NCBI GenBank assembly: GCA_022813625.1
Contig: JAKLMB010000043.1
Location: 1 to 64,000 of the forward strand
Direction: 5' to 3'
Source of the DNA: Aaosphaeria pasadenensis
Taxonomy: Eukaryota > Ascomycota > Dothideomycetes > Pleosporales
Length of the DNA: 64,000 nt
Shown: positions 9,452 to 20,576 of the stretch, piece by piece
Position numbering within the stretch: position 1 is the stretch's first letter
Layout of the letters: each line of letters starts with the position of its first letter
Program-made: the position numbers and the translations under genes
Notes under the pieces: generated by a model
Seen by the model: only the letters and a program-made list of their open reading frames with translations
Told to the model about the DNA's origin: nothing
The model's database searches: none

Positions 9452-11343
9452 ATGGGTTTACTTTCATTTGCGCTTCTTGCGCCTTCTCTACTTGCTGCTT
9501 CAGTCTACGGACGATTCGTCATCTACGCAGATGAGTGAGTCGAAGATTGCGTACTCCGCGGACCCAATTCAGATACTAACATATCTCTAGATGGCATCCC
9601 ACACGTCCAACAACCCCAGAAGATCGGGCCGGCATCGACCATGTCGTTCTCGCATTCGCCATGGCCAACAACACCGCGGCGTTCCAGCCAAAGGTTCCCA
9701 TATCGACCATTAGATCAGAGTACCCGAGTGCGAAGGTGATGATCGCGGTCGGCGGATGGGGAGACACTATTGGTTTCTCCCAAGCTGTCAAGACCGAGGC
9801 CGGCATAACAAAGTTCGGGACTGACATTCAGTCAATGCTTCAGAACACTGGAGCTGATGGTGTTGGTGAGTCTTATAAATGTCAGTGATTGAAGTGGCGG
9901 ATTTGCAGCTAACATCGTGGAAGACATCGATTGGGAATACCCGGGGGGCAACGGCGCCGACTACAAGCAGAGTCCAAACTCTGAGAAAGTGGGAGAGATC
10001 GAGGCATATCCCAAGCTTCTTCAGTCCATTCGGAGCGCCATTGGCAAGGACAAGTTACTGTCTATCGCTGTACCGGGGAAGAAAATTGATATGATCGGAT
10101 ACACAGAAGAAACTGGTCCCCTGATCTGGCCATCCGTGGATTACATCAATGTTAGTTGCAAAGGGTATGGTTATATGTCGCATGAAATAATTGACTCTTC
10201 CAGGTCATGTCCTACGATCTGATGAACCGACGAGATACGGAAACAGCACATCACACATCTGTCAAAGGTGCCGCCGAGGCCGTCGAGAACTACCTCAAGA
10301 TCGGAGCACCAGCGGATAAGATCAACCTGGGATTCGCATTCTACGCAAAGTACTTCACCACGCAAGGTGACTGCACCGCTTCTCCCATTGGCTGTGCCAT
10401 AGTACTCGCTGAAGATCCTGTGACTGGCGCCGACGCCCTGACATCTGGTGCCTGGACCTTCGAGCGACAACACATGCAGGCTTTCGAAGGCGCCGACTTG
10501 GCCGTCTCCCAAGACGGGACGTGTGGCCCTGAAAAGATGACCAAATGCGCCTCTGGATGTTGCTCACAGTACGGTAACTGCGGTGTATCTAAGGAACACT
10601 GCAGCGGGGCTTGCCAACATGCATTCGGCGTTGGCTGCACGGACAACGACGTCGCCGGATCATGGCAGCTTGCCGCCCAGAATGGTGTCACTGATGAGGA
10701 AGAAGGCGGACAGTACTTCTACGACAAGGCCAACAGCTTGTTCTGGACTTGGGATACGCCCGAGCTTATCACGAGGAAGTTCAAGGACATTGTGAGTACT
10801 TATGGTTTGGGAGGTGTCATGGCTTGGAGCTTGGGAGAGGATAGCAACGATTGGAGCCATATCCACCAGATCAGCAAGGACCTCAGCGAGGTGGGAAAGA
10901 GCGCTGTAGATGTCGTACTGAATGATGGTTCAAAGCCGACCACTGGCAAGCCTGAATGGGCTGGTCTACCCGCTGTGCAGAAGGAAGACGACGCTGAGGA
11001 GGATTTGGAGGAGCCCGAGGAGGATCTGGAAAACGTAACTGAGCCTGAGGCTGAACCAGAAACCGAAGAAGAGGAAGTTGAAGAGGAGCCAGAACTAGAG
11101 GCAGATATTGTACCAGTGCAGAAGCCGAAGCAACCGCTGAGACCCGGTCTCAGTTCACGTCCTCTGACAGTACCAGTCCAGAGCACTTCTAACCGACCAT
11201 CCCAGAACCCAGAATGGAACGACATCGATGATAGTGATAGCTGGGAGGAGGATCCCGAGAGCGACACCTCATTCACCACCGATCGCGATGACTGGTTCGA
11301 GTTCAACGAGGAGAACTGGGGCGTGGAGCGAGTACGAGCTTGA
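9452..11343 (+). CDS. Secreted GH18 chitinase with inserted CBM18 module, 574 aa
   Basis: An endo-acting chitin hydrolase of family GH18, exported to the cell wall or medium. Exons: 9452-9534, 9591-9865, 9924-10150, 10204-11343. I placed the second acceptor at 9923 because it restores the signature GADGVDIDWEYPGG (DGxDxDxE, residues 117-124, catalytic Glu124). Order: signal peptide (1-20), the VMIAVGGWG strand (77-85), active-site strand, the MSYDLM strand at 197, then a hevein-type chitin-binding module (CBM18, about 299-340, eight Cys at 302, 310, 314, 315, 321, 328, 332, 340) inside the barrel, the closing strand with GGVMAWSLGED (398-408, Trp403), then a Glu-rich acidic tail and a Pro/Ser-rich end. 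No GPI signal is seen. The nested module and acidic tail are unusual. Confidence 0.92.
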
Positions 11344-11773
11344 ATGGCTTCTCACCAAGCCGACCCAATCTACGTGTGTAAAAGTTCCAAGGTGGAGGTG
11401 TTGTCGCACAATTCTTGCGCATTCTTGTTGGAGGGACAGTTGTTTTGACTCAACATTTATTAAACCAAGGTAGAAATATGACACCAAAAATTTGTTCTAG
11501 AATTGGATCGAGCCATGCTGGGAGATGTCGTTCATTTGATAAGATACCGATTGATGTTATCTACCCAACTTGTGTGTAGCGTCCCATATAATTCGCCGAC
11601 ATTCGGCTGTTGACCCCTCTAACCCCCCTTTTCCAAGCCGCACAACTTTATCGGTACGGGAACAGCTGAATTTTGAAGATATCCAAGTCACAATAAGAAT
11701 CAGGATCGTAGTGTGAGAAAAAGCATGTCTCATCATAATGCTTGTAATTCAACTTTCTTCCATCAAATCATCC
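11344..11773. other. Intergenic between chitinase and tRNA
   Basis: Probable chitinase 3' region. No open frame or RNA signature seen. Confidence 0.6.
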
Positions 11774-11858
11774 GGCTCGGTGGTGTAGTTGGTTATCACG
11801 TCAGTCTAACATTCGATTAGCACACTGAAGGTCCCGAGTTCAAACCTCGGCTGAGTCA
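11774..11858 (+). tRNA. tRNA-Val(AAC) with an 11-base intron
   Basis: A full cloverleaf can be drawn. The acceptor stem GGCTCGG pairs with CTGAGTC (two or more G-T pairs), discriminator A at 11858. The anticodon stem TCAGT/ACTGA encloses anticodon AAC at 11808-11810. The T arm is CCGAG-TTCAAAC-CTCGG. An intron at 11812-11822 follows position 37, the canonical site. The A box lies near 11781-11792 and the B box near 11838. The mature tRNA would decode GUU (and, after A34 to I34 editing, GUC/GUA) valine codons. Confidence 0.93.
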
Positions 11859-13245
11859 TTTCTTTTTGCCATGTGGACCTCATTCTTGAGACTGGAATGG
11901 TTGGTGGGTGCCAGGTGGTGGTGTGGGAGAGATTCTTTTTGATCCTACCGTATGCGGTGGAACATCGAGATATATTTTTGGTTTTTTTCTTTGTCTTTGG
12001 ATCTCTGTCGAATCTCGTCCCTGATAACTGCTTTGAAAGTTTTTTTTTTTAACATCGCGTTTTTTTGATGAATGAAGAATCGGTGAGCGTAGTTTGTCCG
12101 TCTTTGTTCCTTACGAGGATCCTCCGGGATCTTATGGAGAAACGTGTGCTTAACGAATTCGAATAGCAGAGACCAGTATCACGGAAGTCTCAGCCCTACC
12201 ACATCTTTGCTCTATCTATTGTCCACTTTGCAAGGAGCATATTGTGCGATTCGAGCATTGGCTCTTCACTTAGAAAGTGACCACCGGCGAAGAGGATTCC
12301 GAATGAAGGGGTCCCTAGCCATCGCGGCCCTGCCAAGATCCTTGAAACGACGACATGAGCGCCAACAGCAGACAGCAGTAGTTGCCCGCGAGATAATAAC
12401 GGACTTCACACAGACGACCTATCGTGGATTCGTACTGTGTAGTGTCCCGATAACGTTGTTCTCCGAAGAGCCTCAGCATTGCCCGCGAACCCACTAACTA
12501 GCAGCAGGGCGTAGTTAAGTAGTTGTCAATGAAGTTTCAGCCCCCATCCCAAACCCCTTTTGGTTCATGCTTGGGATTGATATTCGCTATGCAGGGAATA
12601 GCTGCCTGAGATGCTAAAGTACTTGTAGTAAGTACAACAAAACATCCTGTGTAGGTACATGGTGAGTTGTCAGAACCTATCGGTGACAGCTGCAGACTTC
12701 TTAGAGAATGATGACTTTTTCGTATGATATGGCAATCTCCTTTGGAAATCGTGCTGTATCTCAGCAACACTCAGGCCACTAAGAGAAATTCCATAGCGCT
12801 GATATTGAGGATTGAAAATCGCACGCCTAGTTCTCCACCTCAGCCCATAAACCCCGGCAACCATCGTCGCTGGCAGGGTTCTACTACGGTCCTAGCAGGC
12901 AAAGTGAGTAAGAGTCGACCGGCGTAACGGCAACGGGTGCATGTTACCCCCTGGCAATTGGGAGACAGAGCGCAGTCTCTGCATGCACGGAATAAGCACG
13001 ATGAGATCTAGCTCGCTCTGCATATTGGAATTATAATCCAGCATGCCTGCCTCGGGCTCTTCGGGTCCAGCTTTATACTCACACTTTCGTACCTAGCATG
13101 CGGGTGCCAGTGACGCCTGGGTACATACTTCGATCGCGTTTTCGGCGTCCCCTTTGACATCCACCAATACTGATCGACTCGAACACGCATTCAATTCAAT
13201 TCACGACTCCGCCGAACGAAACCCACCATCGTCTACGCAGTAGAG
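11859..13245. other. Intergenic, no supported gene
   Basis: After the Pol III terminator at 11863-11867 come T-runs near 11980-12070 and scattered short frames (for example 12144-12497) that have no domain or splice partner. The last 100 bases are the likely leader of the next gene. Confidence 0.55.
11863..11867 (+). terminator. RNA polymerase III T-run terminator
   Basis: Five T residues begin five bases after the tRNA discriminator base, the usual Pol III stop. Confidence 0.75.
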
Positions 13246-14292
13246 ATGCGTACACAGATCCCCTCCTTCCTGACCGCACTCAGCGTCGTCTCCTACGCCG
13301 GGACTGCATTCGGCGCGTGCTACTTCGACACGGGCGACCTCGTGACAGAGCCAGACTACCTGAAGTGCGTCGACACGCCGACATGCTGCGCGCTGAACCG
13401 GACGAGCTCGCGATCGAAGGACGAATGCCTGTCCAATGGCCTCTGCGAGAACACCGCGCTCTCGAACAACAACGTCGAGACCGTGACCTATTGGAGGGAC
13501 TGGTGCTCCAACGAAGACTGGAGTAATGGGAAGTGTCTGTCTATCTGCATACCCACGGTACGTACATACATACAACCTCATTGCACATGATCCCAGGCAT
13601 CGCCCATGCTACCCAACACAGAATCCCTTCTTTACTTCTCAAAGAAAAAATTAAACACAAGAAACAACAGAAATAGTTCGCAGACTGACAAAAAACCCAC
13701 CCAGGACACGAACCAGCGCTTCAGAACCCAGCAAGTCACGCCCTGCACGGGCAAATCCGACTCGTCGAGATGGTGCTGCGGCGACACGACGGCCTGCTGC
13801 ACCGACGACGACAAGTCCGGCGCCATCGTCCTCGCCGCGACGTTCGGACAGCCGATATCATCCTCCACATCCTCGCCGACCTCAACCCCAACCGTCTCGT
13901 CATCCCATCCCGCCTCCACGACAGCAGCTAGTTCGCCATCCTCAACACCACCACCACCACCCAGCAACTCGTCCGACGGCCTCCCCACCGGCGCAAAAGT
14001 CGGCATCGCGGTCGGTGCCGTCGGCGCCGCAGCCCTGATATTCGTCGCGGGGTTCATCATCGCGAAGAAGAAGCCGTTCCAGCGAAGCGCGAAGTACCAC
14101 CACCCTGGCCCGGCGCCGGTGCAACTCGCCGCGGGGTCGTCGTCTTCGCGGGACGGAGGGTCTGATGCGGGGCGGTGGATCATCGGCGGGGAGCTGGACG
14201 ATAACGTCAAGAGGAGTGAGGTTTATGGGATGAGGATGGCGCATGAGTTGCCTGAGAAGGGGGCTGCGAAGGGGGTGGTGGAGCTGCCTTGA
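13246..14292 (+). CDS. Cys-rich single-pass surface protein, 290 aa
   Basis: A predicted plasma-membrane or cell-wall protein of unknown function. Exons are 13246-13557 and 13732-14292 (donor GTACGT; acceptor CAG at 13731). It has a signal peptide (about 1-23), then a Cys-rich ectodomain beginning ACYFDTGDLV with paired Cys motifs (TCCALN, WCCGD, ACCTDDD), a Ser/Thr/Pro-rich stalk (about residues 146-188), one membrane helix (about 192-215, VGIAVGAVGAAALIFVAGFIIA) followed by KKK, and a short cytosolic tail. The plan matches Mid2/Wsc-type wall sensors, but the Cys domain is not a WSC domain I can identify. The extracellular Cys pattern is common in Pezizomycotina surface proteins. Sensor function is inference from architecture only. 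Confidence 0.82.
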
Positions 14293-15265
14293 TGGGTGGG
14301 GGGAGAGGGTTAGATGGATGTAGATTTAATGTAATCAAGTTGATACAATTGAAGATTGTCTTTTCTTGCGTGTAACGTGGGCGTAATACCGACAACACTG
14401 TCAAAAAGGAACGGGACGACAAGCGTGAAAGGGAGATTCAGGAAGCACGGGATTTCTCTTTATCTGAGTCCCCGTGCCCATGCCCATGCCCATGTTCCGT
14501 ACTAATCGACATCGATGTGGCGATATCCATATGGTAGAGAAAAAGTGTCACCTTTCTATAAAGATCTCCGGAGGTCTGCCGGCAAGTTTGTGGGCCCGTA
14601 CGGAGATCACGTTGGACTCTAGGCACAGTGTCCGACAACTCGATCTCGGAGTCTGGTTGGAAATGGTCGATGGGGATGTAGTATAGTGTGTTTAAGCTTG
14701 ATCCAATGCTTGCAACGGGTGTTAGGAGCATGGTTGGTGGAGTGATAATGGTGGGCTAGGTGATGGGGAGGGGCGTGGGGTAGTCGGTATGCCGAGTTGT
14801 TTGGTGAGTGAATGGGAGGGCGATTAGCGTTGTGTTTTCTGGAGATATTGAATGTGGTGCTCATGAATGATGGTGGACGGCGTCGATAGTCATCGCAGCA
14901 CCTCATCGTTTGGTTGGAGTTCAGTAGTGTGCTGCTTGGTATCATGGCTCGGATGTATGGGAACCAAGGGCGAGAGACTGTTCAGCGATGGTTGCTAGAG
15001 TATCACAATAGGGACATGCAGGAGTATTGATGACAATTTAGTCAATTTGCAGATACTACATCTATGGAAAGATTGTTCTCCGGATTCGTTCAACCGTAAT
15101 GAAGTGTGAGTATATGCAAAAGTCCAACAGATGAAACAATAATTGCGCCGTACATGCTGAACATCTAACGTGTTCGCCCCCATCAATGTCGTGAGGGTGG
15201 CTTTTGGTAAAGAACACAAGGAAAGAGTGGAAATGGGTATCGATAGTGGATGGTTTTCGGTGCAT
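14293..15265. other. Intergenic between convergent genes
   Basis: 3' regions of the Cys-rich surface gene and the DUF7728 gene. It contains a short CCCATG triplication near 14474-14494. No supported gene. Confidence 0.6.
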
Positions 15266-16423
15266 TTATGCAACGACTTCTTTCTCTACAGGCTCCTCGT
15301 ACACGGGAGGTGCATCATACTCGGGCAACTCGGCATATGCCTCCTTCTCGCTACCCCGCTCGACGTCATCGCTATCACCGTCCTCCAGAGCAATACGCTC
15401 GTAAGCGTCACGGCCACGGACCTTGGCAAGGACTACGGCAATGAGGAGTCCGAGAGCCATGCCGATAACATACGTGATAGTACCAGCCAAAACGCCGATA
15501 AGAATGGGGATGAAGATCGTAATGAAAGCGCGGTGCATGAACCTGTGGACACGGTGGTGGTGATGGTGGCCATGAGCGTGGTGGTGGAGTTTGTGGTGCG
15601 GGTGAGGTTGGCCCGGTCGGAATGCGTGAGGTGGTTTGCCTCGCAGACCCTCGTGCTCCATGGGATTGCCCTGGTGCTTGTGCTGGTGGCAGCCCTTGCG
15701 CATCGAGCCCTTGAGGTTCTCGATCTTGTCACCCAAAATCGACCTCCACTTGCACAGCAATGGCCACTCCTTGCATTCTTTGGCGGGATCGATGGGGCTC
15801 GCCTCTTCTGCCTTTGGCGTCTGGAACGAGGCGATCATAAGGTTGCCCTCGGCATCCTTTAGGAGGTTGATAGTAAGAGGTGGCAAGTCGAACTCCTGTG
15901 ATTCGATGGATGTGACGTGGAAGGTGATGGGAAGGAGCTCATTCCCGGTCTCTGAGACAGTCTCCGCAGTGTTGTAGTGGAGCTTGTAGCCGGTCACGCG
16001 GAGCCGTGGAGATGCTTGCGATTCCCGGAGAGGGTCGACTTGAGTGACGTAGAACGGCTCTGCGAAGAGGTCGAACTTGGGCGGATACAGAGTGATACCG
16101 TCGATGTCGAGAGTGTGTTGGCTCGGTCCGACTTCGAAATCTAGCAACTATGCCCCCAGTCAGTATGTGCGGAAGCCCACGGGATTGCGCAAACTTACAA
16201 ATGTGTTTCCTGCACCCATCTTCCATGATAGACCGTTCGCACCCTCGATCGCATAGGCGCAGCTGGGGCATTCCAGGGCTACCGTGCGCTTGTAAGTACT
16301 GACGGCCATGATCTCCGCAGGCCAGTTTTCGCCGAGGTTCTCAGCTGCGACGTTCGGAGGGACGAGGATGGCGTTGGCGGCCAGCGCCATGGAGGCAAAG
16401 ATGCCGAAGTTGAGAGTAAACAT
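15266..16423 (-). CDS. DUF7728-type membrane protein with His-rich segment, 368 aa
   Basis: A fungal-specific secretory-pathway membrane protein of unknown function. Exon 1 is 16199-16423 and exon 2 is 15266-16147; the intron starts GTAAGT and ends TAG, and the frame is kept. Order: signal peptide (MFTLNFGIFASMALAANA), the AILVPPNVAAENLG segment and a CPSC motif typical of DUF7728 proteins, a beta-rich lumenal domain (LDIDGITLYPP, LPPLTINLLKD), a His-rich segment at about 228-281 with 19 His, a membrane region at about 283-316 that may be one long or two short helices, and an acidic tail ending with PPVYEEP, a PPxY-like sequence (Nedd4/Rsp5-type ubiquitin ligase docking site). The family name is recalled, not searched. 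Confidence 0.82.
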
Positions 16424-18710
16424 GACCGGCGTGAAGAAGAGGATGATGTGGTTGCGGAGTTGGAGGGGAGGCGGGTGTGTTTAAAGAACAGAAGGGTGGA
16501 GCGACGGTCTGGTCTTCAAGGTGTCGACAAGCTGCTGTGCCCGTTCCTTCCCTGGTTTGCCGCCGCGTCATCGACACGTGATAGGCTGTCTAAGCATTCA
16601 CGTCCCGATATCCGACTTGTGACCCAACGTTTCAAGGAAATGATCAATTTCGTGGTGTGTGCCCTGGATCCCTTTTGGACGCCAATCCTCCTTGGCGAAG
16701 GGGAGAGCAAATCATTCTGTAATTGGCATTCTTGCATTCCAAGACTATGGGCGTCGTTAGTTATTTCCATCATTCACCCAGTGAACCACATAGAGTCCTT
16801 CATTGTTCTGGACTCTGCCCCAAAGGCGGCTGATGGACCTAAGCCTGCGCAGCCCCACGGGCGATTGTTGATCATAATTTGTTTCAGGGTACGATACAAG
16901 ATGAAAGATCTGAAACGGTGGAATAGAGCCGGAGAATATCTGCCTTGTTGATGGTTTCTAGCTTGGCTTGAAGTCCGAATGGTGGAATTGGGTCTCTGTT
17001 GGTGGCATCGTTGCCCCGTTTTGTTCTCCGTGGGCCATATTTGGAGTAGCCAGAGTCGGACCCATGAACGCATCTCCCTCTGCGTACGAGATAAAGTCGA
17101 TGACGCATATTGGAACAAGCTGTTCCCCGACTGCTCATATTAAATATAGTAGTCTCAAAGTTCATGGCTCCAGGTAAACTCTCTAGTTAGATAAGCCAGC
17201 AGCCCATTTTGCTATATTAGTTAAGCGCACGAGCAGGTTGCCAGAAGTCTTGCTCTTGAGCAGGTAGTACTGACACAGTCTGCAGACAAGCCGAGGAAAT
17301 TACTGAAAATGAGTATGTTCTATGTATTTGGCAGAAGCACCGCCAGCCATTCGAATGATATTCAGCGCTGCATGAATGCGCATAACTCCGTGGTTGTAGC
17401 GCCTACGGAGAGGAAGAGAAAAGAGTGGCCCTTGTTGATAGTCTCTTTGCAGCGGACCGTGATTGACCGTTATCTTCAATCGCATCGATGATCAATTGTA
17501 TATGCTTCTCGTATTTTTCGAGTTTGCAAGTGAAGATCAACGTTTCTCGTGTGGATGCATCGGGGTTTATGCAACGGTAGTCACGCATCGGTGGTCATGC
17601 TTGAATGGTCATTTGACGCATGAAGAAGTGAATAGTCCTTCCGGATGGGAACGAACAACAGTCGAGCGCCAGACACTGGGTGATTGGGCGCTTTGGTCAA
17701 AGGTCTGTACATAAGTATAGGTCACGGAACACTGATTGACTGCGCCTGAGAAGATTCAGCATTTGCAGATATCCATCGACACTGCGATTAGTTGGAATGG
17801 TGGATAGTGCAGCATTGTAGGGCGATGAGAAAGGTGGTGATGAGCATGGCATGTATGCAAAACCAGCTAGACTTCTTCTTCACATTGTTAAGAACTTAAC
17901 AGTGCTTATTAGGAGCCCATCCTCATGTGAAAGGTTTTGTGGCTGCAGAGATGTGAACGTGCGAGTGGGGCCAGGACAGACGCGTCGTGAAGAAGCTGCT
18001 GTGACACGCGTTGGTGATTACGAATTGCGGGCTGAGAGATCGTAGAGAGGTCGGTGTGCGCTAGTGAGTGATACAAATGATTCGGAAGCCAGTATAGAAA
18101 TTATTTGGAGGGTTGCAGCGTAATGAGAGGTATATTCGATGGGTTACCCGTGGATTGCGAGTTCGTTGGTGGTGGTGTTGTAGGACGGTGGAAGGTTTTG
18201 GTGTTCTGCTGACATAAGGATGAGATTACCGGTTTAGGTAACTATCTATGAACAGCAGAAGACGAAAAACGTCCGTGCCACAGCAAACAAAATGGAATCT
18301 AGCAAGTGCTGCTTTCCGCCATGTTGAAAGAGACGCCTAGACATTTGCATTGGAAGGGAAATCACCCAACTTACCCATTACTTACACGGTACTCCATCGT
18401 TCTTTCCCTCTCCTGCCCTGCCACCCCTTCCAATCCTAGTTTAGCGTCTCTCTTCTCACTCCCCTACCTGCTCTGCGACTCGCCTCTCGCCTTTTTCGCG
18501 TTGTGTGATCTTGAGGCGCCTTCCCGACCCTATTTAACCCTTTGTCCCCGCATCCACCTCTCGCTCTTTTTCCCTCTCTCTTCTTCTTCTTTTCTTCTCT
18601 CAACTCCACAACCCACATCACTACCCATCTATCCATCAACCACCACTCGCGCAAATCGCGTCTCCACCATCCACTCCATCAACTTTCATCTTCACTAACA
18701 CTCTTCCAAC
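16424..18710. other. Intergenic, promoter region of histone H4
   Basis: About 2.3 kb between two divergently placed genes. No open frame with coding character. The last 350 bases become strongly C/T-rich on the plus strand (for example around 18540-18620), consistent with a highly expressed gene's promoter and leader. Confidence 0.6.
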
Positions 18711-19425
18711 ATGACTGGACGTAAGTAGTTATCCTTCCATCACTTTTACTCTCCTCGTGCATCCATTATGCCGTCGCCGCTGCAATGCAGGTTGATCGCG
18801 ATACCCGCGATAACACGCATTCGCGGTGGCGCGCTTGGTGTTGAGTATGACTATGAGGATGGGTGGAGCCGACCTGCAGCCAACCAACGCGTTCTCTCCC
18901 CACCACAACCACACCCGTGGTCCATCGCGTATCACTGTGGTCGACATCCTCTATCCTCATACACATCTCAACACCATACCATGTCGTCGCTCTTATCATG
19001 ACTACTACCTACTCGTCTCGTCTCTTTGTCAACATGCTAACATCTCTCTCCAGGCGGCAAAGGTGGCAAGGGCCTCGGCAAGGGTGGAGCCAAGCGTCAC
19101 CGCAAGATTCTTCGTGACAACATCCAGGGTATCACCAAGCCCGCCATCCGTCGTCTCGCTCGTCGTGGTGGTGTCAAGCGTATCTCAGCCAGTAAGTCTT
19201 CCACCGGCACATCGTCGTCGCCCATGGACAGAATAGAACAAAGAACTAACAACCTTCACAGTGATCTACGAGGAGACCCGTGGTGTCCTCAAGACCTTCC
19301 TCGAGAGCGTCATCCGTGATGCCGTCACCTACACCGAGCACGCCAAGCGCAAGACCGTCACCTCTCTCGACGTCGTCTACGCTCTCAAGCGCCAGGGCCG
19401 TACCCTCTACGGTTTCGGTGGCTAA
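18711..19425 (+). CDS. Histone H4, 103 aa, three exons
   Basis: Core nucleosomal histone, forming tetramers with H3. Exons: 18711-18720, 19054-19191, 19262-19425; donors GTAAGT twice, acceptors CAG. The spliced protein is full length (103 aa), starts MTGRGGKGGKGLGKGGAKRH with the acetylatable Lys cluster, and has RDNIQGITKPAIRRLARRGG, RISAMIYEETRG and the LYGFGG end. The first exon has only ten bases before a 333-base intron, so an automated model may start wrongly. No H3 gene lies beside it within 2 kb, unlike divergent H3-H4 pairs in many fungi. Codons are strongly C-ending, as expected for high expression. Confidence 0.97.
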
Positions 19426-19883
19426 GCGTCTCGCCTCTCTTCTTCAGTCACTGGTCCCGGCATCCTTCCATGTCCTGCCTCTACCATTCTTGAATGCTGG
19501 GTCAGGGTGAGGTGGATTGTTGACGGCCTTCTCTTCGAACATGGCCTCGGTATATGGCAAGGTTAATGGCGTTTTACGGGCATGCTATGCAGCTATGGGT
19601 GGGAAATGATGCAATGATTTACAACGAAGGTGGCGGCCGGCTTGTACAGAGACCGGTCCTCACACTTCTCTGACTATTCTATAGCAATGGTCAATATATC
19701 CCCTTTCAACGGATCAACACCTGGTGCCCGTCTTTCGCCTATCATTATTCGTCGTAGTTGCGTGATGTCGTGAACGTTTCGTGAATCATCAAGTCGTCCC
19801 GCTCCTTCTCAAGTCAATCAATCAGTCCGCCCGTCAGTTAACTAAACAGCTAATCCACAAGTCACAGTCACAGTCAACAAAGC
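19426..19883. other. Intergenic between convergent genes
   Basis: 3' regions of histone H4 and of the isochorismatase-fold gene. Nothing else recognised. Confidence 0.6.
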
Positions 19884-20576
19884 TCAAGCATTCGTCCACG
19901 TCTCCACCGCAGCAATGACCTCGCAACACTCAGCCGTGACGCCAAACACTCCCCCCTCCGCCCTGATGGCCTCCAACCCCCACCACCTCAACTCGTCGCT
20001 CGTCCCCTCGACCGCATCCTCCACGACCAAACAATCAAACCCCCTCTCACTCGCCTCCCTAACCGTACTATTCACCGCCCCCTCGACCGACACCCCACAA
20101 ACCACCAGATTCCTCACCCCCCACCCCCTCAACCCGCCCTCCAGCTCCGACGCCCCGCCGAACGCGCCCACGCCCGCGCGATCCACCACAGGCTCGTTCG
20201 GCAGCGGACACAGCTCGGACACGATGTCATGCCCGCGCTGGCCTCGCACCATCCACCTCCCCCAGTTTCCTCCTGCTCCTCCGCCTTCCTCTGGACTAGT
20301 GGTCGCTTTCGAGCGATGATAGTCCCTCGCCGAGACGGTGGACAGGTGGCGCGCGTGGCCGCGCCGGGCGTGGAATACAGGGAAGCCTGCGCGGCGGAAG
20401 GTGGAGAGGAGGGAGACGATGGGGGGGATGATGTCGCGGTAGCGGGGGCGGGATGTGAGGGTGTCGCGTTGCATGTCGAGGATTAGGAGGGCGGTTGTGC
20501 TTGGGTGCAGGGAGGAGTCGTGGGGCCAGGGGTAGGGGTGGGAGGTTGTGAGGTGGGGGGTTGGCGGTGTGTGCAT
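19884..20576 (-). CDS. Isochorismatase-fold protein lacking catalytic Lys and Cys, 230 aa
   Basis: Belongs to the isochorismatase-like cysteine hydrolase fold (PF00857). Seen: LLILDMQRD (Asp34, the usual triad Asp), RRAGFPVFHARRGH (61-74), VVDRAGVGAFGG (130-141) and LVVCGVSVEGAVNSTVREA (157-175). Family enzymes carry Lys before the 'F.' motif and Cys in 'GV.tn.CV..T'. Here the aligned positions read Arg133 and Ala167, so the nucleophile appears lost. The product may be a pseudoenzyme or use another chemistry. The open frame extends upstream to 20870, but the added residues are His/Thr/Pro-rich and leader-like; the ATG at 20576 directly precedes the domain. Residues 95-103 are a low-complexity Gly loop. 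Confidence 0.78.
   Translation of the reverse strand: MHTPPTPHLTTSHPYPWPHDSSLHPSTTALLILDMQRDTLTSRPRYRDIIPPIVSLLSTFRRAGFPVFHARRGHARHLSTVSARDYHRSKATTSPEEGGGAGGNWGRWMVRGQRGHDIVSELCPLPNEPVVDRAGVGAFGGASELEGGLRGWGVRNLVVCGVSVEGAVNSTVREASERGFDCLVVEDAVEGTSDELRWWGLEAIRAEGGVFGVTAECCEVIAAVETWTNA

Noticed and set aside
15170..15862. 230-codon plus-strand frame
   Set aside because: Antisense to the well-supported DUF7728 gene; Val-rich because of the opposing His codons.
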